NCBI GenBank assembly: GCA_029838195.1
Contig: JALGVJ010000022.1
Span: 1-63,537 of the forward strand
DNA from: Promethearchaeota archaeon
Lineage (GTDB): Archaea > Asgardarchaeota > Lokiarchaeia > Sigyniarchaeales > SOKP01
Direction of reading: 5' to 3'
DNA length: 63,537 bases
Below, piece after piece: positions 56,553 through 63,537 of the stretch (its first letter is position 1; every line of letters begins with the position of its first letter). The notes under the pieces were generated by a model. It worked only from the letters and a program-made list of their open reading frames with translations, was not told the DNA's origin and ran no database searches. Both the position numbers and the translations under genes were made by a program.

Positions 56553-57686
56553 TCATCCCACGACGGTTTTAAAGACTCTCATGAAATTTTCTCCCGCTAA
56601 TTTTTTAATTTCTTGTTCGCTATATCCTCGTGAAGCCAGTCCTTTAATGAGGTTGGGAAATTCCATGTAAGAGCTAAATTTCTCAGGTTTCAATTCAAAG
56701 GAGCCTCCTTGGTCAGGTCCCATGCCCAGTTTGCTTAAATTTTGGTCTATTTTTCTTGCGAGGGGCACGGGCAAATCAGAGCCGAAAAAATCTGTTCCAA
56801 TTCCAACGCAGTCAATTCCCATGAGATTGACTAAATAATCCACATGATTGAGCCATTCCTCGATAGTAGGATGGAGGCTTTTACTTATAAATCCTTGAAT
56901 GAAAAATACGCCTATATATCCTTTCTTGTCGGCGATAGCCTTGAGAATTTCATCGCTTTTTGCTCGGGGGTGGTCATGCACAGTTTTTGAAGAAGTATGA
57001 GTTGCCATAATGGGATTACCAGAATACTGAATTGCGTCAAGGCTGGTTTGAGGCCCACAATGTGAAATATCCACGATCATGCCCAATTCTTCCATTTTAT
57101 CGATTACTTCTTTTCCGAATTGAGTTAAACCCCTATCTCTTCTTGCGAGGCAACCTGTTCCGATTTGATTTTTAGTATTTAGGGTTAATTGAGCGATTCT
57201 AATTCCGAGCATGTGAAAAAGTTCCAGCATGTTCAAATCACGTCCGATAGGCTCGAGATTTTGAAGATTCATGATGATTCCTTTTTTTCCTTGCTTCACG
57301 GCATCAGTAATATCCTTAGTTTTCAGCACTTTAACGAATAGCTCAGGATGATGATCAATGATGTAGATAAGAAAAGCAAGATTATGAAAAATTCCGTCAA
57401 AGGTATAGGGTTTTTTATGGATGGGTCCTATTGTCCAGCTCACGCAATCTACCTTGCACTCTTGCCATGCTTGTTTGTATTGTTGGTAATAGGAATCATC
57501 ATTAACTATTTTCTTGGCAACCAACAAGATGAGTTCTTGAACGATTTTCCATGGATCTATCTCTTGGGAAAGCTTCTCATTGGTTAAATCGATGAGGTCT
57601 TGGGACCATAAAATGGGTCCGTGACTCAAGGAATCAATGATGATGCTAGAATCTACCAGATTTTTAATTTTTTGATTATTATTCAA
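56553..57686 (-). CDS. M19 (renal dipeptidase-like) hydrolase with altered metal site
   Basis: 377 residues of the amidohydrolase-fold M19 family, which splits dipeptides, beta-lactams or related amides with two zinc ions. Conserved parts: NLQNLEPIG (bridging acid), MIVDISHCGPQT and MATHTSSKTVHDHPRAKS (His ligands), and GIGTDFFG. The usual first ligands H-x-D of the DGHNDL motif are replaced by IIDSLSHGPI, so metal 1 may be missing or bound differently. No signal peptide. It lies 107 bases downstream of the DUF3604 gene on the same strand. Substrate unknown. Confidence 0.82.
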   Translation of the reverse strand: MNNNQKIKNLVDSSIIIDSLSHGPILWSQDLIDLTNEKLSQEIDPWKIVQELILLVAKKIVNDDSYYQQYKQAWQECKVDCVSWTIGPIHKKPYTFDGIFHNLAFLIYIIDHHPELFVKVLKTKDITDAVKQGKKGIIMNLQNLEPIGRDLNMLELFHMLGIRIAQLTLNTKNQIGTGCLARRDRGLTQFGKEVIDKMEELGMIVDISHCGPQTSLDAIQYSGNPIMATHTSSKTVHDHPRAKSDEILKAIADKKGYIGVFFIQGFISKSLHPTIEEWLNHVDYLVNLMGIDCVGIGTDFFGSDLPVPLARKIDQNLSKLGMGPDQGGSFELKPEKFSSYMEFPNLIKGLASRGYSEQEIKKLAGENFMRVFKTVVG

Positions 57687-57793
57687 AATGAAAATTCACT
57701 TTTGATATAATTTTAATTCCATCAAGGATGTACATTTAATATATTTTAGTTTAAAGGATTTAATGTAAAAGTTTTTTTTCATTTCAATAGAAT

Positions 57794-59560
57794 TTAAGAG
57801 GCTTGCACCCAAATTGGGCCGATCCAAGCAGCGCCTCCATTGGTAAAAGAGATACGAATGTAATAATAATCAGCTCCCCTCGTGTTGAGTTCAGAAGGAT
57901 TCACGGGTTTAATAGAATGTTTATTAATATACCATTGGCCATCTTCTTTTTGAATGCAATAATCATAACTTGCTCCGGTTAAAGGAAATTTATCAATAAT
58001 CGTTATATCAATGATCGGAGTATCGATATTCTTGAAAGATTTCCACACCTCAGAATTTTTAATGATTTGGATTTCTTTAATGTTGGTAATGGTATTGGGA
58101 GTCATAGAAACTCCATCCGCACAAGCCGTGATATGAATGGTGCGCGGGGCATTTTTTCTTGGGATGATGACGGTAGAATCGTGCTTTCCTACAGTAATTC
58201 CATTAATTGTAAATTCCAAGAACGGTCTATTAACACCGGTAGAAGCATAACATGATCTTAATTTTAAAGCATCAAAAATGGAAGTTCTTTCTAATTCAGA
58301 AGCAATTATCGCTGCGAGACCATTTGGGTAATCATGTCCTAATCGATATCCCGAGAGCGTGTATGGATATTGATTATAGGCTTCCGCTTCAGTATGCGAA
58401 ATAGAATGCCCAGGTCGTCCATCATGACTGTCACCGGAGGCAATGATTCCGAATTTTCTTCCCATTCTTAAAGCATCTCTAACGGAGTATCCCCGAGAGC
58501 CATTGGGAAGAGAAGAAAGCTGATCATAAAACTTTTGCCCTTCTATATTTTCACAGCTCCCATGAACGGAATAAATCTCGATTAATGTATTTATTTCTTT
58601 ATCATAAAAGGCAAAATCTGAGGGATAATCACGGCGAAGCGTGTGATGTCCCCATGCAAGAAATTCATAGCGGGAATCATTCTTTAAAAATGCATATAAT
58701 TCGTCTGGCGTGTGATGCGTGAACGTAGAAAAATAGGGCATGGTATCTCCTTTAAAATAAAAATTTAAATGCCCAGTTGCGGTATTTTCACCTCGAACCA
58801 CGTAGTTTGGAGTCCATTCGGTTGATACTAACGTGACAAACGTGCCTGGCTGGTTAAATTGATTAGTTTTTTGAATATAATTGGAGAACATGTTAAAAAG
58901 ATCGAGATCCCCTACATAAGTAAAATGTTCTGAGTGATCTGTTAAAGCAGCAAAATCTAACAGAGCGACATCTCGAGCAAATTCGTAGGCTTCCGTAATT
59001 AAGCCTGAACCATCAGACATCAGCGTGTGAGCATGAATGTCCCCCCAATAAATTCGTTCTTTAATTTTTTTTTTTACAACGATGGGATTGCTACGATAAA
59101 CGTTTCCCGTTTTTTTTTCAATTACCTTGATGTAATGAATTCCTTCGGTACCTATGGTAATTCCATTAAAAGTTTTTTTTCCATTATCCGCACCTTTAAT
59201 TTTATAAGCAGGAACAATACCTTGACTTAAAAAATTTGAGGTAAATTTATAATCATTGGGTTTGTTCCATGTAGTAGATTTAATCGGGTTGAGATTCGTT
59301 AAATCATAAGATTCTATATCAAAAGTAATTTCTCCCTCATATCCTCCAGCCAATCTTTCATATCTATCCCAGCTTTCCACAGTTAATTCAAAATTTTCCC
59401 CGCATTTTACGATTGTGGGGGCATGAATCCAAAGCGTGATTTTTTCATTTTCGCTCATGACTTTAAAATCTAAAAGAAAGAAGCTCCATGTAATGAGAGG
59501 CAATAGAAGCAAGCAGATCTTAAATATTAGAACAAGTTTATTTTTCTGCCTGGGAATCAT
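57794..59560 (-). CDS. membrane-anchored DUF3604/PHP-type phosphoesterase-like protein
   Basis: 588 residues. An N-terminal hydrophobic anchor or signal (LVLIFKICLLLLPLITW, about 9-25) is followed by a beta-rich domain of about 130 residues, then the PHP-like metal-binding core: WGDIHAHTLMSDGSG, ALTDHSEHF, WGHHTLRRD, YSVHGSCE and ASGDSHDG. The C-terminus is beta-rich with ITACADGVSMTPNTI. Proteins of this group are predicted metal-dependent hydrolases outside the cell; their substrates are largely unknown. It precedes the M19-like gene on the same strand. Confidence 0.83.
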   Translation of the reverse strand: MIPRQKNKLVLIFKICLLLLPLITWSFFLLDFKVMSENEKITLWIHAPTIVKCGENFELTVESWDRYERLAGGYEGEITFDIESYDLTNLNPIKSTTWNKPNDYKFTSNFLSQGIVPAYKIKGADNGKKTFNGITIGTEGIHYIKVIEKKTGNVYRSNPIVVKKKIKERIYWGDIHAHTLMSDGSGLITEAYEFARDVALLDFAALTDHSEHFTYVGDLDLFNMFSNYIQKTNQFNQPGTFVTLVSTEWTPNYVVRGENTATGHLNFYFKGDTMPYFSTFTHHTPDELYAFLKNDSRYEFLAWGHHTLRRDYPSDFAFYDKEINTLIEIYSVHGSCENIEGQKFYDQLSSLPNGSRGYSVRDALRMGRKFGIIASGDSHDGRPGHSISHTEAEAYNQYPYTLSGYRLGHDYPNGLAAIIASELERTSIFDALKLRSCYASTGVNRPFLEFTINGITVGKHDSTVIIPRKNAPRTIHITACADGVSMTPNTITNIKEIQIIKNSEVWKSFKNIDTPIIDITIIDKFPLTGASYDYCIQKEDGQWYINKHSIKPVNPSELNTRGADYYYIRISFTNGGAAWIGPIWVQAS

Positions 59561-59599
59561 TATTTTTTCACGTTTCTCTTATTTTCATTACATTATTTT

Positions 59600-59899
59600 T
59601 CAGGAAAGATATGCCGAAATGATTAAATATAACGATAGTAATTGGACGATAATTAATAGAATCCCTGCGATGTTCGCTTTTTTATTTTCGTGGAATAATA
59701 AAAGGGCGGAGCATACAAGTCCAAAAGGGAGAACGGTAGGATATGATAACCCAATGCCCATGACGAAAGTGAGAGCCAATAAAGGTCTTTCATGACGCTT
59801 TAAAGATTCAATTATTAACCGGAGCCCTCTTTTTATTCCATTAAATCTCGGAAAAGAGTATTTATCTTGTACTTTAATTAACTTTTTCATGGAAACCAC
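59600..59899 (-). CDS. small membrane protein, three helices
   Basis: 99 residues (or 96 from the second Met). A basic N-terminal half (about 1-40, rich in Lys/Arg) leads into hydrophobic segments at about 42-55, 58-68 and 76-97. The HENKKAN loop lies between the last two. It starts 39 bases upstream of the DUF3604 gene on the same strand, so it may be the first gene of that operon. No family recognised. Confidence 0.6.
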   Translation of the reverse strand: MVSMKKLIKVQDKYSFPRFNGIKRGLRLIIESLKRHERPLLALTFVMGIGLSYPTVLPFGLVCSALLLFHENKKANIAGILLIIVQLLSLYLIISAYLS

Positions 59900-60013
59900 A
59901 TGATAAATAACTTAAAGAAGTAAATTAATAAATGATAATTAATAAATTAATTAAAAATATTGGTAAATTGTGATGATTATATCATTCAGAATTATAAATC
60001 GAATTAATGAGCC

Positions 60014-60463
60014 ATGATTCCTTTCTATAATTTGCCAAATTTACGTTTTAATGAAGTAATATTATTTGAATTCATTCATACTTCTTTCCATTACGTGTCT
60101 TTATTAATTCTACTTCAAGTCGGATTATATATACTTCTAAGGGACATTAATCTAATCAATAGAAGATACATGCTTATTACTGGAGTAATTATTGAATTAA
60201 GTGAAATTTTCTTTGGATTTTTTTCAAGTTTTTTTCTCATAGGAGGGGCCATTGCCTTATTATATAACGTTGGAATGACGTGGTCCTCGGAATTTCTCAT
60301 TTTATATTTGAGATATTATAAAAAAGAACTAATTTCGTTAAAGGGAATTTTCTTTTTATTTCTTCTAATTTTCCCCGCAACCTACTTTTTCAGTTTGAAT
60401 CTGACGATTGTATTTTTTAATCTTTTTGGAAAACCGAATTCTTATATTGGAATATTCTATTAA
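60014..60463 (+). CDS. small membrane protein, four helices
   Basis: 149 residues with hydrophobic segments at about 24-45, 55-73, 74-95 and 112-137. There is one charged loop (RDINLINRRY) between the first two. It is divergent from the three-helix gene at 59600-59899, with 114 bases between. No family recognised, and no motif that suggests an enzyme. Confidence 0.6.
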   Translation: MIPFYNLPNLRFNEVILFEFIHTSFHYVSLLILLQVGLYILLRDINLINRRYMLITGVIIELSEIFFGFFSSFFLIGGAIALLYNVGMTWSSEFLILYLRYYKKELISLKGIFFLFLLIFPATYFFSLNLTIVFFNLFGKPNSYIGIFY

Positions 60464-60513
60464 AAAGAGACGAAATTCGAGGTTTAGAATATTCTTTTTC
60501 ATCTAAGTTCACG

Positions 60514-61389
60514 TTAAGGAAGGAAAGCGGAAGCCATTAATAAAGCGCCCTCTATTTCTGAACTATGGCCTACTCGGGACGTGTCAATGATCGGTTTATT
60601 TAATCCCATATATATTGCACCATGAGCTTTCCCACCACCTAAATGAACGAGTGTTCTGTAGATGAGGTTTCCCGAAATTCCTTCAGGTGCGATGATTAAA
60701 TTAGCTTTATTTTTAATCGCATTTTCGATCAAAATATGATCATGAGTCAGAGAAAGGGAAGGAACATTTTTCTTAAAATAATCAACTATTGCAAGAGCTT
60801 CCCGAATGGACGTATCAACCGCCTCCATACGACCAATATCATCCTCGCGGCCACCACTCAAAATGCTAACCTTAGGAATGATTTTTAATAAGCTCATTAA
60901 ATGCATGGCGGCTTCAATGAATTGGATTTTCGAGTCAAAATCATAACATTCATCAATGCCAACGGGACCGTAGAAAAATTGATATCCCTCATGGGTTTCC
61001 AATAATGCTAAACGCTTAATTTGGTCTATTTTAAACTGTGTTTTAACTTGCTGAAGAAATTTGCTAGAGCTCAAGGCACCTCTAATAATGGCATTAATTT
61101 TGTTTTCTTTTAGATATTCAACTATGGTTTTTGAGGGAGTGTCACTTTTGATTAATTGAATTTTTTCTTTCAAGAGTAGGGAATTCATTTTCTTAGAAAA
61201 AAGATTTTGAGCATTTTCATCCCCAAAAAGAAAGATGGTTGTATTCTTCGATTTCGCAAATTTGCTTGAAATGGTCAAAATTTTATCGTTTTGGTGTATA
61301 TCCGTTCCGAGGCCAATCCCAAGTATTTTAGGATTATTGGATGCTAAAGATTCAAACCTTTGGATGATGTTCATGTTTTTTAAAGGCAA
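60514..61389 (-). CDS. mtxX: MtxX-like (methanogenesis marker 4) phosphotransacetylase-fold protein
   Basis: 291 residues. The C-terminal half carries the strongest marks: VSILSGGREDDIGRMEAVD, LIIAPEGISGNLIYRTLVHL, GGGKAHGA and DTSRVGHSSEIEGALLMA. These match the MtxX/methanogenesis marker 4 family, which is related to phosphate acetyl/butyryltransferases and is typical of methanogens, where it may act with methyltransferases. No mtrH-like or methyl-coenzyme M genes are in this window. The gene starts six bases after the CPBP protease gene ends on the same strand. Function unproven. Confidence 0.8.
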   Translation of the reverse strand: MPLKNMNIIQRFESLASNNPKILGIGLGTDIHQNDKILTISSKFAKSKNTTIFLFGDENAQNLFSKKMNSLLLKEKIQLIKSDTPSKTIVEYLKENKINAIIRGALSSSKFLQQVKTQFKIDQIKRLALLETHEGYQFFYGPVGIDECYDFDSKIQFIEAAMHLMSLLKIIPKVSILSGGREDDIGRMEAVDTSIREALAIVDYFKKNVPSLSLTHDHILIENAIKNKANLIIAPEGISGNLIYRTLVHLGGGKAHGAIYMGLNKPIIDTSRVGHSSEIEGALLMASAFLP

Positions 61390-61395
61390 GCACGT

Positions 61396-62598
61396 TTAAG
61401 GATAATTTCGATTTAAAAAGAAATAAATCCCTAAAGAGGCGATAGCAGTCGCGACGAGTAACGCATAGAGAATTAATATGGCTCCGGGAAAAGAAAGAAA
61501 AATGAATGAAGTAATGAGAGTAATTGAATTATATACACCATGAGTAATAACCACGGCAATTAAATTTTCTTTTCGCCACGTGTAAGTTAGCCCGAGTAAA
61601 AGAGAAATGGCTAAATAAGGCATGAATAACAATATGAAGAGGATCATGAATACGAACACGCTCTCAAAGAGGTATAAAAATAGAGTTATGAGATGAATGA
61701 AGGCAAAAATCAAGGCTGTAATTAAGAGACCTGCTTTTTTCCCAATGCTTCGCATTAATCCTTTTTGCATATATCCTCTAAATAAAATTTCCTCCGTTGG
61801 CCCGACAATAACTATCATCATCACAGCCATTAAAATTAAACTGAGTATATCTGCTCCGGATATGAGAATTTCGGCATCATTTGAAGGCACGCTTGCGCTT
61901 TCTTCCACGATTTCTATATTAAAAATGAACTCTAACAACAGTTCCGTCGAAATTGATACGATTCCTACCAAAAAGACCCCAATAACAGCAAATCCTAAGC
62001 CAATTAAGATTTCCTTTATTATTCCGATTCGATCATAGCCTCTCGTGGTAAATCCTAAAATGATCAAGCTATTTTTAAAACTGGGGGTCTGGAGATAAGT
62101 TCGAGAATGTACTATGGGAAAAATGATTAATAACAATTCAAATAAGGTACTTAAAATGATAAAATAGGGACTGTTTAACATGTTTAAAAGGGCATTTAAA
62201 TCCAGCGTAAAAAGTACTAATAAAATGAGAAATCCAAATAAAATAACGTTCATTAGGATGAACGCTAATATGGGAAATCCGATTGAAGCTAAAGGCCCCC
62301 ACAATTTTATTTCTTTATTTTCTAAAATTTCCTCTACTGTAAATTTAGGTTTAAAGGCACGAGGGGGCGCATGGGGGGGATAATAAATAGTACCGGTAGG
62401 AGGTGGAGAATAGGGTTGAGCTGTTGATGAAAAAGTAAATCCCGGTGGTAATTGTTTATTTTCTTTCAAGTAAATGAGATCAAGCCCGCAATTAACGCAA
62501 AAACGCAGATTATTAATTTCAGGTAATTTTATCCCGCAGACCGGGCAATATTTCCAAATAATTCCATCCTTTCTAGAGGTATTTTCAGAGTTGGTCAT
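61396..62598 (-). CDS. CPBP-family intramembrane metalloprotease with N-terminal zinc ribbon
   Basis: 400 residues. The N-terminal zinc ribbon CPVCGIKLPEINNLRFCVNC is followed by a Pro-rich linker (YSPPPTGTIYYPPHAPP) and then about eight membrane helices. The CPBP (CAAX protease and bacteriocin-processing, Abi) active motifs are TEEILFRGYM (EExxxR, about 267-272), FIHL (His) and HGVYNS. Such proteases process membrane or prenylated proteins. In Asgard archaea the target is unknown. It is followed six bases on by the MtxX-like gene, an unusual pairing. Confidence 0.87.
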   Translation of the reverse strand: MTNSENTSRKDGIIWKYCPVCGIKLPEINNLRFCVNCGLDLIYLKENKQLPPGFTFSSTAQPYSPPPTGTIYYPPHAPPRAFKPKFTVEEILENKEIKLWGPLASIGFPILAFILMNVILFGFLILLVLFTLDLNALLNMLNSPYFIILSTLFELLLIIFPIVHSRTYLQTPSFKNSLIILGFTTRGYDRIGIIKEILIGLGFAVIGVFLVGIVSISTELLLEFIFNIEIVEESASVPSNDAEILISGADILSLILMAVMMIVIVGPTEEILFRGYMQKGLMRSIGKKAGLLITALIFAFIHLITLFLYLFESVFVFMILFILLFMPYLAISLLLGLTYTWRKENLIAVVITHGVYNSITLITSFIFLSFPGAILILYALLVATAIASLGIYFFLNRNYP

Positions 62599-62894
62599 TT
62601 CTAAGTAAGATAAAGGATTTAAGATAATAATATTTTTAGATTAATTTTTATAAAAATGGGAGAATTCAAGAAGTAAAAAAATAATGTGATTTGATATAAG
62701 ATTTTTATTCCGATAGGGATAATTAAATGCCTCTTAACCCGAGATAAGTGAAAATGGGATGGGTTGCAATTCCAATTCTTAAAAGAATTACCTATTAGGC
62801 AGGCGCAATCAATCAATCCATTGCTATCGTGTATTTCTTTTTTTATAAAATTGTGGATATTTCTCTACCCCAAGTTCATACTGAAAACGAAATT
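62599..62894. other. intergenic region
   Basis: 296 bases between the cut membrane-protein gene and the CPBP gene. No gene or RNA was recognised. Confidence 0.45.
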
Positions 62895-63437
62895 TCACGT
62901 TACTGGTTTTAGACCAACAAAGATGAACAAGCTATAGACAACCATGCCCGCCCGAATGAAAATAAGACCAACCCCCGGAGCTATCAAGCTATTTAAAACC
63001 CCACAAACAACGAATATAATAAAACCTAATGAGAGAGAAAGAAATTTCTTTCGTAATAAACCAGTGGATTGCCTATTCTTAATGAAACATCCAATTCCAT
63101 TAAAGAAGAGGTTCGAAAGTAAAAAGATGATAATTAAAATGAACGTGGGACTGCCTGTAACAAAATTAACATCGCTTAATTCTTCTTGAGGATTTTCTAA
63201 ACTGATATTAAAAGAGGCCTGGGGAAAAGCAAATAAAAAGATCTCAAATATTAAAGCTAATACAAGATATATTCCCAAAATTAACCGTTTTCTTTTCAGC
63301 TCTAAAAGATTTACTCCTAGATACATGGCTAATAAGACGGCGGGAGCTACCCAACAATAGGCGAGAATTCCTTGCAATCTATAGAAAGGATCTAAATGTT
63401 GAGAGAAAATGATGAATGAGAGAATGAGTTCTTGGCA
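62895..63437 (-). pseudogene. membrane protein gene cut at its 5' end by a TnpB element
   Basis: The frame reads continuously from about 63437 down to the stop at 62895, giving about 180 residues without a good start; the TTG at 63377 would begin in mid-helix. Hydrophobic segments: LILSFIIFSQ (cut), then about 9-24, 33-53, 78-98, 113-132 and 137-158 counted from that TTG. HLDPFYRLQGI separates the first two. The pattern resembles N-terminal multi-helix sensor domains of histidine kinases. At about 63430 the sequence turns GC-rich and encodes a TnpB start on the other strand, so the gene was broken by insertion. Confidence 0.65.
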
Positions 63438-63537
63438 TCATCGTCAGCTTCGAGAATGCCTCAAGGAATTTCCCTGGCTCCGCCCTTATAGGCGCACGGT
63501 GGTGAAATTTTATTATCAATTTCGGCTTCCTCCCGAG
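63430..63537 (+). mobile_element. left end of a second TnpB (IS200/IS605-type) element
   Basis: GC-rich sequence that begins abruptly inside the membrane-protein gene and runs to the end of the window. It includes a short hairpin (CGCC 63481-63484 with GGCG 63491-63494) just before a TnpB-like start, where IS200/IS605 left ends carry hairpins. The element orientation is the same as at the left end of the window. Confidence 0.5.
63499..63537 (+). CDS. tnpB: TnpB-like nuclease, N-terminal fragment
   Basis: Open frame to the end of the window. From GTG 63499 or 63502 it reads VVKFYYQFRLPPE, which resembles the KxYKFRLYPxxEQ start of TnpB proteins. The frame is also open upstream to ATG 63412, but that part lies in the interrupted membrane-protein gene. 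Thirteen residues are too few for certainty; the matching G+C shift and the TnpB tail at the other end of the window raise the odds. Confidence 0.5.
   Translation, partial: MVKFYYQFRLPPE

Overview
This window is an AT-rich archaeal contig, most likely from an Asgard archaeon of the Lokiarchaeia type. That assignment is inference. It rests on an archaeal thermosome, an archaeal XPB helicase with its Bax1 nuclease partner, a COG2229-type small GTPase, paired Lrp/AsnC regulators, Shine-Dalgarno sites of GGAGGTGATC type, and an acetogen-like MetFV/Hdr cluster. No rRNA, tRNA or CRISPR array was recognised.

Layout. Both ends of the window are GC-richer pieces of TnpB-bearing (IS200/IS605-type) elements. 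The left end carries a TnpB C-terminus that interrupts a parA-like gene, and the right end carries a TnpB start that interrupts a membrane-protein gene, so the contig probably stops where repeated elements could not be assembled. Bases 900-8840 form a nucleic-acid-processing island: an SF1 helicase with a built-in nuclease-like segment and three zinc ribbons, an NYN nuclease gene, a decayed second copy of that NYN gene, and two divergent beta-CASP nucleases. Bases 8950-12770 hold an Lrp regulator and a sulfur-relay locus (TusA, DsrE2 and the DsrE, DsrF and DsrH subunits) in which three further genes are broken. Bases 12990-18820 encode an ABC system of two ATPases and a 1400-residue double FtsX permease. 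Bases 19490-23520 hold an MBL hydrolase and XPB-Bax1.

Bases 23625-30803 hold an Lrp regulator and metF-metV-hdrB-hdrC-hdrA, whose HdrA is a tandem HdrA-HdrA-MvhD fusion. This gene set matches the methylene-tetrahydrofolate reductase/heterodisulfide-reductase-like complexes known in acetogens. After it come a GPH sugar transporter, a COG2229 GTPase followed by a headless FAD oxidoreductase, GTP-dependent PEP carboxykinase, a DegT aminotransferase, a TetR-ThDP enzyme-alcohol dehydrogenase operon with a clear palindromic operator, and the thermosome. The last 20 kb hold two more GPH transporters, a second FtsX ABC system with a decayed partial copy, a GH3 glycosidase, an Sm-like small protein, an M19 dipeptidase relative, a secreted DUF3604/PHP protein, an MtxX-like protein and a CPBP protease.

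Together the genes suggest an anaerobic heterotroph that imports and cleaves sugars or oligosaccharides, uses C1/folate and Hdr-based electron transfer, and handles sulfur on carrier proteins. Two features recur: pseudogenes with in-frame stops or frameshifts, and genes whose conserved N-termini lie behind good ribosome-binding sites but lack an ATG, GTG or TTG start.
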